Assembly (NCBI RefSeq): GCF_000685235.1
Contig: NZ_ARYH01000004.1
Span: forward strand, 1 to 64,000
From: Hyphomonas adhaerens MHS-3
GTDB taxonomy: Bacteria; Pseudomonadota; Alphaproteobacteria; Caulobacterales; Hyphomonadaceae
DNA: 64,000 bases
Direction: 5' to 3'
Below the pieces are notes generated by a model, which saw only the letters and a program-made list of their open reading frames with translations, ran no database searches and had not been told where the DNA came from. A program made the translations under genes and the position numbers. Positions 1 through 8,500 of this stretch are shown piece by piece (positions within the stretch are counted from its first letter, which is position 1; every line of letters starts with the position of its first letter).

Positions 1-1
1 A

Positions 2-871
2 CCGCCGCCACCACCACCGGCTGTCCCAACCAGCCAAACCGATGTGGTTTATGGGAGCGGCCTCCTGGCCAGCGGGTCGAAGTCCCTTCTTCTTGACGTT
101 TATCAGTCCGGCGATGCATGTACCGCGGCCCGGCCGCTCGTCGTTCTTGTCCATGGCGGCGGATTTGAGGATGGAACGAAACAATCGGCGCCATGGCCTT
201 CGATTGCCTCCGACCTGAGTGGCCAGGGCTATGTCGCCATTTCCATCGACTACAGGCTGGCGGGCGATAATCCCGTTCCGTCAGCAGAATTCTATCCAGT
301 CCGGGACGCCATCCTGAATGCCGGCGTCAGCCCCATCATTTCGAACAATCAGACGGACCAGGCGAACATCATCACCAGTTCGATCGAGGACACGACGAAG
401 GCGCTGCGCTGGATCGAGGACAACAGCGCTGACTTGTGCGTGGACATGTCCCGTTTCGCCATTTGGGGGGGATCTGCGGGATCGGTCATCGGCCTCCACA
501 TCAGCTACGGCCTGGACGAATATTCAATCTACGCGCCCAAGCCGGAGGTGATGATCGATTACTGGGGACGCTTTATCTATAGTGGCCTGATGGATGCTGG
601 CGAACCGCCCCTTTTGATCCTGCATGGCGACCAGGATGATGTTGTGGACTATTCCTTCGCCCAGGCCATCCAAACTGAAGCCGACTCCAACAGTATATCC
701 TACGCTTTTTATACCGTATCCGGAGCGCGCCACAGCTTCGGCGAAATTCCGATCAACAGTCTCACCATAGATGGCAAGACGCTGCTGCAGATCACTTACG
801 ACTTTATCGATGCACACCTGCAGGCGGGGACACCGGTATATGAAACGAGAACTGTGCCGCTAAACAACTGA
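2..871 (+). CDS. Secreted alpha/beta hydrolase (esterase-like), 5'-truncated by the window edge
   Basis: The reading frame is open to the left edge, so the true start lies outside the window; a GTG at position 44 is internal. The first visible residues are a run of six prolines followed by a short spacer, the same type of linker seen after the lipobox of the DUF1800 protein at 34474, so an exported or lipid-anchored enzyme is likely (inference). The catalytic domain shows the oxyanion motif HGGG, a nucleophile elbow GGSAG (serine codon near 473), an aspartate in HGDQDD and a histidine in GARHSF, the order expected for a carboxylesterase/BD-FAE-like alpha/beta hydrolase. Substrate is unknown. 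A different promoter serves the genes that follow. Confidence 0.85.
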   Translation, partial: PPPPPPAVPTSQTDVVYGSGLLASGSKSLLLDVYQSGDACTAARPLVVLVHGGGFEDGTKQSAPWPSIASDLSGQGYVAISIDYRLAGDNPVPSAEFYPVRDAILNAGVSPIISNNQTDQANIITSSIEDTTKALRWIEDNSADLCVDMSRFAIWGGSAGSVIGLHISYGLDEYSIYAPKPEVMIDYWGRFIYSGLMDAGEPPLLILHGDQDDVVDYSFAQAIQTEADSNSISYAFYTVSGARHSFGEIPINSLTIDGKTLLQITYDFIDAHLQAGTPVYETRTVPLNN

Positions 872-879
872 CGCAACCG

Positions 880-895
880 GTCAGGACGGCGTCAG
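880..895 (+). promoter_or_regulatory. Candidate OmpR/PhoB-type operator before the response regulator gene
   Basis: GTCAG at 880-884 and GTCAG at 891-895 form a direct repeat with an 11-bp period, the spacing used by OmpR/PhoB-family dimers. The same 16-bp element, with one different base in the spacer, lies before the adaptor gene at 2676-2691. It is 45 bp upstream of the regulator start, which fits autoregulation (inference). A short stem TCAGC-TTTT-GCTGA (892-905) overlaps its right end. Confidence 0.55.
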
Positions 896-939
896 CTTTT
901 GCTGATAGGATCCGAGAAAATCCCGGACTCCACGAACAC

Positions 940-1614
940 ATGCGAACGCTGATCATCGAAGACAATCACGAACTGGCCAGCCTGCTGGCGGAGCGGCTCG
1001 GCGCGCGCGGTATCGACAGTGATATCGCTGGCGGCATTGCTGAAGCGGACGATCACATGGCTGTTGGGCAGTTCGACGTGATCATGCTGGACCTCGGCCT
1101 GCCCGATGGCGATGGCATTGACTGGCTGCGCAGCCTACCTGCCGATCGTCCGCCCGTCCTGATTCTGTCGGCGCGCAGTACGCTGGATGATCGCGTCACA
1201 GGGCTGGACACAGGCGCGGACGATTATCTGGTCAAACCCGCCGAAATCGATGAAATCGCCGCTCGCCTGCGCGCCCTGATCCGCCGTCCCGGCCGCCGCG
1301 ACCCTGTCGTCCTGACGGTGGGCGACGTCACGTTCGACACGACGACCCGGCAGGCAGAGCTTTCCGGCCGCCCGCTCGCGATCGGCCGGAAAGAAGCAGA
1401 CTTCCTTGAAATCCTTTTGCGGAATGCAGGCAAGGTCGTCCCTCGCGAGCGGATTGAAGGTGCGCTGTACAGCGCCGCAGATCCGGTGACGCCGAATGCG
1501 CTGGAGGCCGTGGCGTCCCGCCTGCGCCGCCGGTTCGCCGAAGTGGGGGAAGACGACATCCTCCACACCGTCCGCGGCGTGGGCTATCTGTTCGGAAACC
1601 GGAGAGTGTCATGA
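940..1614 (+). CDS. OmpR-family response regulator
   Basis: A 224-aa regulator with an N-terminal receiver domain (about residues 1-115) and a C-terminal winged-helix DNA-binding domain (about 125-222). The acidic pocket residues E7/D8, phospho-acceptor D51 (in IMLDLGLPDGDG), switch S77 and conserved K99-P100 are all visible. Its stop overlaps the start of the downstream histidine kinase (ATGA), so the two are translationally coupled. The adjacent heavy-metal RND genes and the shared GTCAG repeats suggest it controls that exporter, comparable in role to CusR/CzcR (inference). No strong Shine-Dalgarno is seen before this ATG. Confidence 0.95.
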   Translation: MRTLIIEDNHELASLLAERLGARGIDSDIAGGIAEADDHMAVGQFDVIMLDLGLPDGDGIDWLRSLPADRPPVLILSARSTLDDRVTGLDTGADDYLVKPAEIDEIAARLRALIRRPGRRDPVVLTVGDVTFDTTTRQAELSGRPLAIGRKEADFLEILLRNAGKVVPRERIEGALYSAADPVTPNALEAVASRLRRRFAEVGEDDILHTVRGVGYLFGNRRVS

Positions 1615-2615
1615 ACTCCATCGCTGGCAGATTGCTTCGTGGCCTGTTGATCTCAAGCTTGGTTGGCGGCGCCGTGCTGACCATCATGGTCATCTATGAA
1701 TACGGCCTTCTCAGCGCGAACCCGCCCCCGCTCTGGAAAACGGTCCGCGAGATCACCGAACACGTGCTTGTGCCCTTCGGCGTCTTCCTCCTGCTCTTCG
1801 GCACCGGCGCGCTGCTGGTGGTGCGCCGCGTAGAGGGGCAATTGAAAGGAATCGCCGGCGATGTCCGGCAAGCCGCTCAGGAACTCCGCAGTTATCAGAC
1901 GCCTCCCGACGCGCTGCCCAGAGAACTGACCCCCTTTACGGAAGCGGTGAATGAACTCACCAGCCGGTTGGCAGCCCATGCGCGGCGGCAGGAGGCCTTT
2001 GCGGCCGACGCGGCACATGAGCTCAAGACCCCGCTCTCGATCCTCGCGCTGTCCCTCGACAAACTGCCAGCGGAAGACGCTGCGCCTTTGCGGGCCCAGA
2101 TCCGTGCTCTGTCAGACATGGTCGACCAGCTTCTGCTGCTGGCCCGCAGCAACGCGCCCGACACGGCACAGCGCCGGAGCCTGATTGAGCCTGATGCCCT
2201 CGCGCGCCGCATTGTGGCTGAACTCGCGCCTGCCGCGATCCAGGCCGGACGTGAATTGTCGGTGGAATCCGATCATCCGGCCCCTTTCCGGGGATTGGAG
2301 GAGGCGGTCGCCGCATCCCTCCGGACTTTGATCGTCAACGCCCTGCGCGCCGCGCCGGAAGGCAGTGAAGTGATTGTCCGCGCGGGCCCCGGTGCGAACC
2401 TCGCCGTGATCGACGGCGGACAGGGCCTGACACCGGACGAGCTGGACAAACTTAAAGCGCGCGGCATCCGGGCAGATCGCGCGCCGGGCGGAGAAGCCGG
2501 CCTCGGCCTCGCAATTGCGGACCGGATTGCCGATTCCCATGGCGGTGAACTGGTCACTTGCCAGCCGGCATATTCCGGACTTGCCCTTCGCTTCCCCGCC
2601 GCACGCCCTGCCTGA
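1611..2615 (+). CDS. Sensor histidine kinase
   Basis: A 334-aa inner-membrane kinase partner of the preceding regulator. Two membrane segments (about residues 8-30 and 52-72) flank an unusually short periplasmic loop of about 20 residues. A HAMP-like linker is followed by the H-box AHELKTPLS with phospho-acceptor H136, an N-box with N243, a DGG (268-270) in the G1 position and GLGLAI (297-302). With so short a periplasmic loop, sensing may occur in the membrane or through an accessory protein rather than through a periplasmic metal-binding domain (inference). ATGA overlap with the regulator gene. Confidence 0.93.
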   Translation: MNSIAGRLLRGLLISSLVGGAVLTIMVIYEYGLLSANPPPLWKTVREITEHVLVPFGVFLLLFGTGALLVVRRVEGQLKGIAGDVRQAAQELRSYQTPPDALPRELTPFTEAVNELTSRLAAHARRQEAFAADAAHELKTPLSILALSLDKLPAEDAAPLRAQIRALSDMVDQLLLLARSNAPDTAQRRSLIEPDALARRIVAELAPAAIQAGRELSVESDHPAPFRGLEEAVAASLRTLIVNALRAAPEGSEVIVRAGPGANLAVIDGGQGLTPDELDKLKARGIRADRAPGGEAGLGLAIADRIADSHGGELVTCQPAYSGLALRFPAARPA

Positions 2616-2675
2616 TCTTTCAGCAAACTGTCACTGACATTATCGCATGCCACGCATGCAGATGCTCAATTCCTT

Positions 2676-2715
2676 GTCAGGATGGCGTCAGTGAGACCTG
2701 TCAGAACGTCGTCAT
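2676..2715 (+). promoter_or_regulatory. Two tandem candidate operator repeats before the RND adaptor gene
   Basis: GTCAG at 2676-2680 and 2687-2691 repeat the element found at 880-895. A second pair, GTCAG at 2700-2704 and GTCAT at 2711-2715, has the same 11-bp period. The block ends 30 bp before the adaptor start codon at 2746. Two sites before the structural genes and one before the regulator gene is a common layout for OmpR-family control (inference). Confidence 0.55.
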
Positions 2716-2745
2716 GGACAGAAACCACGACACGGCGAGAAGACG

Positions 2746-3801
2746 ATGGTGAATTGGGTATTGCGCACAGCGCTGGCGATAACTTCTCTGGCAATTTTAG
2801 GCGAACCGGCACTTTCCCAGACGGTTGAAGTGTCCGCCGCAAGCCGGAAAGCGCTTGGCATATCGACGGCCCCCGTTCGCGCAGAAAGCGCGATCGAAGG
2901 CACAAGGACGTTCGGAACGGTCATTACGCCGCCCGGCAACTCAACGCCGGTCGCCAGCCCGTTTGAAGCGGTTATTCTCGAGACGCTGGTAATCCCCGGC
3001 ATGCAGGTGAAAGCTGGAGACCCGGTCGCCCTACTCTACAGCCCCGACTACGAAACGGCCCGCGCGGAACTCGAATCCCAGCGCATCATGGCCGAACATA
3101 TGGACCACCTGCTCGAACGCGCCCTGGAACTTCGCGAGCTTGGCCTGCGCTCGGCGCAGGAAGCAGATGAAGCCGAGCATGACTCGAAAACAGCCCACCT
3201 AAACCTCGCTGCGTATCAGCGGCGCCTGAGCGCCGTTCGCAGCACCGGAGAGGCTGGCCGGTTCAAACTCGTTGCCCCCGCCTCCGGCACGGTCGCCAGC
3301 GTGTCTGTCGACGCCGGGGAAGCGGTTGGCATGTCCGAACCTTTCCTCTCCATTTTTGACGGCAAACGGTACTGGCTGGACGTCGCCTTGCCTGAGCGTG
3401 TGGCGAACACCTTCTCCATCGGTTCGACGGTGTCACTGGCAGGCTCTGCCGGAAAAGGCACCGTTGTGGCGATCGACCCGACCGTCGATGCGCGTCTGCA
3501 GTCAGTCCGGATAAAGATTGAACTTCCATCCTCGACCTCCTGGCGCCTCGGCCAACTGGTCAATCTCTCACTCGATGCGGCCGGCCAGGAAAACAATCTC
3601 ATCATTCCCGCGCAGGCGATCGTCCGTATCAACGGCGTTGACTGTGTCTTTATTGATACCGGCAGCGGCTTCCGCCGCGCGGAAGTCAGCGTGCTGACCC
3701 GCAGCCGGGAAGATGCCGTATTGAGTGGTGGCGTCTCATCCGGCGACCAGGTTGCGGTCTCCGGCCTCGCTGCCCTCAAAAACCTTGCTGAAGGAGTCTG
3801 A
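2746..3801 (+). CDS. RND efflux periplasmic adaptor (membrane fusion protein)
   Basis: A 351-aa periplasmic adaptor of the CusB/CzcB type that would link the inner-membrane pump to the outer-membrane channel. A signal peptide is visible (about 1-24, ending ALSQ). It is followed by a first barrel half, a short alpha-helical hairpin (about residues 100-150, rich in E/A/L), a lipoyl-like second half (GRFKLVAPASGTV) and a beta-barrel plus membrane-proximal domain. I see no N-terminal Met- or His-rich metal-binding extension. The start is supported by GGCGAGAAG just upstream. It is five bases from the GTG start of the pump gene, so one operon. Confidence 0.93.
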   Translation: MVNWVLRTALAITSLAILGEPALSQTVEVSAASRKALGISTAPVRAESAIEGTRTFGTVITPPGNSTPVASPFEAVILETLVIPGMQVKAGDPVALLYSPDYETARAELESQRIMAEHMDHLLERALELRELGLRSAQEADEAEHDSKTAHLNLAAYQRRLSAVRSTGEAGRFKLVAPASGTVASVSVDAGEAVGMSEPFLSIFDGKRYWLDVALPERVANTFSIGSTVSLAGSAGKGTVVAIDPTVDARLQSVRIKIELPSSTSWRLGQLVNLSLDAAGQENNLIIPAQAIVRINGVDCVFIDTGSGFRRAEVSVLTRSREDAVLSGGVSSGDQVAVSGLAALKNLAEGV

Positions 3802-3806
3802 GGACC

Positions 3807-6800
3807 GTGTTGGATCGCCTTGTCTCTTTCTCGCTGACACAGCGGATCTTCATCCTCGGTGCAGCCCTCCTTCTGGCAGTCTCCGGTCTGTATGCGTCGG
3901 CAAAGCTGCCGATCGACGCCTTTCCCGAGATTGCTCCGACCCAGGTCAAGATCATTCTCAAAGCGCCCGGCATGACGCCGGAAGAGGTCGAATCCCGTGT
4001 GGTCCGGCCGCTGGAAATGGAACTGCTGGGCATTCCCGACCAGACCATGATGCGCGCCAAGGCGAAGTATGCGATCGCTGACGTGACCATCGACTTCAAG
4101 GAAGGCACGGACATCTATTGGGCCCGCCAGCAGGTATCCGAACGCCTGACCGCGGTGAGCGGCGACTTCCCAGAAACCGTTTCCGGAGGTCTCGCACCGA
4201 TTTCCACTGCCTTGTCGGAAGTCTTCATGTTCACCATCGAGAGCGATGACCTCTCGCTGGAAGAACGCCGGTCCCTGCTCGACTGGGTCATCCGCCCGGC
4301 CCTGCGTACATTGCCCGGCGTTGCTGACGTCAACGCGCTTGGAGGCCGGGTTCGGACATTCAACATCGCACCGGATGAAGCCGCCATGGCGATGGCCGGG
4401 ATCAGTCTGGACGACATCCGCACTGTACTCCAAAACAACAATCGCAATGACGGTGCTGGCCGGATGTCCGAAGGAGAGGAGGCGCTCGTCGTCCGCTCCA
4501 TCGGCGCAACCGAAAACGAGGACGACATCGGCGCACTCGTCGTTCGTGAAATGGACGGGCAAGTGCTTCGCCTCCGCGACATCGCAACGGTCCAGCTGGA
4601 CAGCCTGACGCGCTATGGATCCGTTACCCGCGATGGCGAGGGTGAAGCCGTTGAAGGGATCGTCGTCGCCCTCCGAGGCGCGGATGCCCGGACGGTCGTC
4701 AAAGGCGTTGAAGACAAGCTCGCCGAACTCCAGAGCAGCCTGCCGGAAGGCGTCTCGATCGAAGTCTTCTACAACCGGTCTGACCTCATTGAAAAAGCCG
4801 TCTGGACCGTCACCGAAGCCTTGCTGATCGCTGTGGCTCTTGTGATCGCCCTCCTGATTGTTTTCCTCGGAGACTGGCGCGCGGCCCTGGTCGTGACGCT
4901 GATCCTGCCTGCCTCTGCGCTGGCAACATTCCTCCTGATGAAACTGTTCGGCCTGTCGGCCAATCTGATGAGCCTTGGGGGTCTCGCGATCGCCATCGGG
5001 ATGATTGTCGACGGCGCGATTGTCGTCACCGAAAATGCGGTCGAGCGCCTGAATGAAAACCCTCAGGCAAGCAAGCTGCACGTGATCTACCGCGCAGCTT
5101 CCGAGGTCGCGCTTCCAACAGCCGCGGGCATCTTTATCATCTGCCTGGTCTTCGTCCCGCTACTCACTTTGCAGGGACTGGAAGGCAAGCTGTTTGCCCC
5201 GGTGGCGCTGGCGATCGTGTTCGCCCTCGGATCTGCCCTTCTGCTGGCCTGCACGCTGATCCCGGTCCTCGCATCTTTCCTGCTCAAATCCTCGGGGGCA
5301 CATGAAACCTTCCTGATGCGGGTCCTCACCCCGGCCTATCGCAGCATGCTGAACCGCGTCCTGAACATGCCGGTGATCGTTTATGCGGTGGCCGCCATCA
5401 GCGTGGTGTTTGCCGCCTTCGCCTACACCGCAACGGGCAAAACCTTCATGCCCACGATGAATGAAGGCTCGGTGGTGATGCAGCTGGCCGCGCTTCCTTC
5501 CATCAACCTCAACCAGAGCGAAGCCGACGCCATGCGCGCCCAGGCAGCGATCATTGAGAACGTCCCGGAAGTTGAGCACATCATCGGCCGCATCGGCTCT
5601 GATGAGCTTGGACTCGACCCGATGGGCCTCAATGAATCCGACATGTTCCTGGAACTGGCCCCGCGCGAAGAATGGCGTGGTCCGGATACGGAATGGCTTG
5701 TGGGTGAAGTCCGCAGTGTCATGGAAAGCTTTGTTGGGATCGAATCTTCCTTCACCCAGCCAATCGAAATGCGTGTCTCCGAGATGCTGACCGGTTCACG
5801 GGGCGATCTGGCCGTAAAGATCTTCGGCCCGGACTCCAACGAATTGGCCGATCTGGCTGGCCGTGTGGAGCAAGCCATCGCAACCGTTCCCGGGGCTTCG
5901 GATGTCTTTACCGCCTCCAATGATGTATCCGAATATCTCCAGGTGGAAATCGACCCGGTCCGGGCGGGCCGGCTGGGGCTGGACGTCATCACCATCCAGG
6001 ACGAACTCCGTTCGCGGCTGGAAGGCGTCGTGGCCGGTGAAGTGATCGAGCCGGGCCGGCGTACGCCCATTGTCATTCGCAAGGATCAGACGAAAGGCAC
6101 CGCCGCCTACGACTTTGGAAACCTGTTGATCGTGAACCCGGCCGGGGAAATGGTGCGCCTCTCCGATGTCGCAACCGTATCCCGCGTTGCCGGGCTGGCG
6201 TCGGTTGCCCGGGAGAATGGCTCTCGCTACGCCGTCGTGCAGGCCTTCGTTTCGGGACGCGACCTGGTTGGCTTCGTGGCCGATGCGCAGGCCGCCGTCG
6301 ATGCAATGGGCCCGCTCCCGGCTGGCTACACGCTTGAGTTCGGCGGCGAGTTCGAAAACCAGCGCCGCGCGTCGGCCCGCCTGTCCCTGATGGTCCCGCT
6401 GTCGCTTGCCCTGATCTTCGTCGTCCTGTTCGGCACACTAAGGTCCACGCGGCAGGCAATCCTGATCCTCGTGAACATACCGTTTGCGCTGGTCGGCGGT
6501 ATCATCGCGCTCAGCCTGTCCGGCGAATATCTTTCGGTTCCGGCATCGGTTGGCTTTATCGCGCTCCTCGGCATCGCGGTTCTCAACGGACTGGTTCTGG
6601 TCACCTGCTTCAACGACCTGCGTGCGCTTGGGCTCGATACGGAGCAGGCCGTCCGGCAGGGATCGGAACGCCGCCTGCGTCCCGTCCTGATGACCGCTGC
6701 GACAGCGGCTCTCGGGCTCGTCCCGCTCCTGTTCGCCCACGGCCCCGGTTCTGAACTCCAGCGTCCGCTGGCGATCGTTGTGGTCGGCGGTCTCGTCTCA

Positions 6801-6917
6801 TCTACCATTCTGACACTGTTCCTTATGCCGGTGCTTTACCGCCGCTTCGGTGTCGACCGCACGCCTTCCGGTGTGCCGCAAGGAGAGGTCCAATGGATAC
6901 GCCCCTACGCAAACTGA
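3807..6917 (+). CDS. Heavy-metal-type RND efflux pump (CzcA/CusA family)
   Basis: A 1036-aa proton-driven inner-membrane pump with the usual length and twelve-helix layout. HME-RND hallmarks include IDAFPEIAPTQVKI near the N-terminus, GTDIYWARQQVSERL and PIEMRVSEMLTGSRGDLAVK, the last closest to CzcA-type divalent-cation pumps. The TM4 relay motif reads AIG-x3-DGA-x3-TEN with D402 and E409. CzcA has an additional aspartate (DFG) where this protein has A396, a state more like CusA (AIG), so metal specificity cannot be called from sequence. Start is GTG at 3807 with TGAGGA upstream. The 3' end overlaps the DUF3240 gene by 25 bp. Confidence 0.95.
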   Translation: MLDRLVSFSLTQRIFILGAALLLAVSGLYASAKLPIDAFPEIAPTQVKIILKAPGMTPEEVESRVVRPLEMELLGIPDQTMMRAKAKYAIADVTIDFKEGTDIYWARQQVSERLTAVSGDFPETVSGGLAPISTALSEVFMFTIESDDLSLEERRSLLDWVIRPALRTLPGVADVNALGGRVRTFNIAPDEAAMAMAGISLDDIRTVLQNNNRNDGAGRMSEGEEALVVRSIGATENEDDIGALVVREMDGQVLRLRDIATVQLDSLTRYGSVTRDGEGEAVEGIVVALRGADARTVVKGVEDKLAELQSSLPEGVSIEVFYNRSDLIEKAVWTVTEALLIAVALVIALLIVFLGDWRAALVVTLILPASALATFLLMKLFGLSANLMSLGGLAIAIGMIVDGAIVVTENAVERLNENPQASKLHVIYRAASEVALPTAAGIFIICLVFVPLLTLQGLEGKLFAPVALAIVFALGSALLLACTLIPVLASFLLKSSGAHETFLMRVLTPAYRSMLNRVLNMPVIVYAVAAISVVFAAFAYTATGKTFMPTMNEGSVVMQLAALPSINLNQSEADAMRAQAAIIENVPEVEHIIGRIGSDELGLDPMGLNESDMFLELAPREEWRGPDTEWLVGEVRSVMESFVGIESSFTQPIEMRVSEMLTGSRGDLAVKIFGPDSNELADLAGRVEQAIATVPGASDVFTASNDVSEYLQVEIDPVRAGRLGLDVITIQDELRSRLEGVVAGEVIEPGRRTPIVIRKDQTKGTAAYDFGNLLIVNPAGEMVRLSDVATVSRVAGLASVARENGSRYAVVQAFVSGRDLVGFVADAQAAVDAMGPLPAGYTLEFGGEFENQRRASARLSLMVPLSLALIFVVLFGTLRSTRQAILILVNIPFALVGGIIALSLSGEYLSVPASVGFIALLGIAVLNGLVLVTCFNDLRALGLDTEQAVRQGSERRLRPVLMTAATAALGLVPLLFAHGPGSELQRPLAIVVVGGLVSSTILTLFLMPVLYRRFGVDRTPSGVPQGEVQWIRPYAN

Positions 6918-7204
6918 CCCTCGTCTGCCCTAAAAGCATCGAGCCGACCCTGCTCGATACGCTGGACGGACTGGATCCACCCCTGCCGGGCTATACCAGC
7001 CAGGACGGTCTCGGCCGCGGCAGCTCGATGGATCTCGCCTCGACGGCGGAGAAGGTGAAAGGCGCAATGAAAATTTTCACTGTGCTGATGGTTCTGCCGG
7101 AAAACGCCATCCCGCTCGTGCTGGAAGCTGTTCGCCAGGCCTGCCCACGCCGCCAGATCTCATACTGGATCGAACCCGTACTCGATTTTGGACGCCTCCA
7201 ATGA
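6893..7204 (+). CDS. DUF3240 family protein of the RND operon
   Basis: A 103-aa cytoplasmic protein of the DUF3240 family, which is repeatedly found beside CzcA-type pumps. It has a ferredoxin-like, PII-like pattern: KLTLVCPKSIEP (first strand and helix), MKIFTVLMVLPENAIP (middle) and ISYWIEPVLDFG at the end. There is no signal peptide or membrane segment. Its start lies inside the pump gene behind AAGGAGAGG, and its stop overlaps the start of the TolC-like gene (ATGA), so its expression is locked to the exporter. A regulatory or metal-sensing role for the pump is plausible (inference); no biochemical function is established that I can cite. Confidence 0.88.
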   Translation: MDTPLRKLTLVCPKSIEPTLLDTLDGLDPPLPGYTSQDGLGRGSSMDLASTAEKVKGAMKIFTVLMVLPENAIPLVLEAVRQACPRRQISYWIEPVLDFGRLQ

Positions 7205-8430
7205 AACTTCCCCTTCTCGCTGCCGCACTTCTTGGTTCTCTTTTCCTGGCCCTGCCCGCTGCCGGCCAGACCGATCCGGTCGTAGATCTGATGGAGCAGT
7301 CCATCCGGACGAGCCCGTCTTTCCGGTCTGCCCGGGCGGATATCGACAGGGCGAGCGCCTCGGCCAACCGGATCGCGTCGGGCCCTTATGAGTTCGAGGT
7401 GAATGCCAGCGGTGGCCAGCGCAAGATCGACGACCCGCTCGCTGCTGAAAACCGGTACACGGAATGGTCTGCCGGAATTTCCCGCACCGTGCGCCTTCCG
7501 GGCAAGCGGCAGGTGGACACCAATCTCGCCCGGCTGGAGATCGACCTTGCCGGAACCGGACTCGATCAGTCCCTGTTTAACGAGCGCCAGAAGTTCGCGA
7601 CCCTGTGGAGCACATGGCGGCGGGCGGACCTGCTGTCGGAATCCTCCGCGTCCCAGGCTGCCGAGGCGTTGCGGATTGCAGAGCTGCAGCAGATCGCTGT
7701 GGACAAGGGCGCCGAGCGCCAGATCCGCGCGGATCAGCTGGCTGCGGAGGCCGGGCTGCTGCAGCTGCAGGCCGAGCAGGACCGGACAGCCACCCAGGTT
7801 GCTCGCGCGGCCCTTGTTGCCCGCTATCCCGACATCGTCTTTCCGGAGCGGACCACACCGCTTGATGTCTCCGACGAGATGATCACCCCACTCTTCGAGA
7901 CCGATATCGAGAATACGCCGGCCTATCGCCGCGCTGGCCTGGTTGCCGAACAGGCCCGGCTGAAAGCCCAGCGGGCCAGGATGGAGAAGCGACCGGACCC
8001 CACTTTCGGCCTCGACTTCGGCAACGAGTTTGGCGGGTCCGAGACCAGCGTCATGGCCCGGGTCAGCATTCCCATCGGCGGGTCGGCCCGCCAGGCCTAT
8101 GCGCGGGAAATGTCTGCCAGCGCTACGGTCGCCGAACTCGACCGCGTCACCGCCCAGCGGGAAGCCTTCCAGGCGGTCCAGTCGGCGCGGCAATCCATTG
8201 GCGCAGCCATGACACTTTACGAGAAATCCCTCGAAACGGCCGAGTCCTCCCGGAAGATCCTTGAGACGATCCAGAAGGGCTATGAGTATGGTGAGATCAC
8301 CATCACCGAGTTCCTCAACGGCCGCCGGGCCTATATCTCGGCCCAGCGCATGGTGGCGGAACAACGCGCAAGGCTGGAAGGCGATGTGCTGCACCTGCTG
8401 GCGCTGACGGGCGGTCCGAAAGCGGAATAA
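7201..8430 (+). CDS. TolC-family outer-membrane efflux protein
   Basis: A 409-aa outer-membrane channel of the CusC/CzcC type completing the tripartite exporter. A signal peptide of about 21 residues (ending LPAAGQ) is followed by two repeated halves rich in long amphipathic helices, as in outer-membrane efflux proteins. The second half shows the typical GYEYGEITITEFL motif. It begins with an ATGA overlap with the DUF3240 gene. It lacks a lipobox cysteine at the end of the signal peptide, unlike CusC itself. This is the last gene of the operon; a convergent gene ends 70 bp downstream. Confidence 0.92.
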   Translation: MKLPLLAAALLGSLFLALPAAGQTDPVVDLMEQSIRTSPSFRSARADIDRASASANRIASGPYEFEVNASGGQRKIDDPLAAENRYTEWSAGISRTVRLPGKRQVDTNLARLEIDLAGTGLDQSLFNERQKFATLWSTWRRADLLSESSASQAAEALRIAELQQIAVDKGAERQIRADQLAAEAGLLQLQAEQDRTATQVARAALVARYPDIVFPERTTPLDVSDEMITPLFETDIENTPAYRRAGLVAEQARLKAQRARMEKRPDPTFGLDFGNEFGGSETSVMARVSIPIGGSARQAYAREMSASATVAELDRVTAQREAFQAVQSARQSIGAAMTLYEKSLETAESSRKILETIQKGYEYGEITITEFLNGRRAYISAQRMVAEQRARLEGDVLHLLALTGGPKAE

Positions 8431-8500
8431 GCATATCGCCCAGCACGTCCGCCCGGACACGCCTATGGCGCTCCGGCGAATCTCCTGATTGTTGAGAAAC

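Noticed and set aside
3216..5081. A long minus-strand open frame opposite the adaptor and RND pump genes.
   Set aside because: It is a shadow of GC-rich plus-strand genes, has no recognisable domain, and the plus-strand product is complete and family-like.
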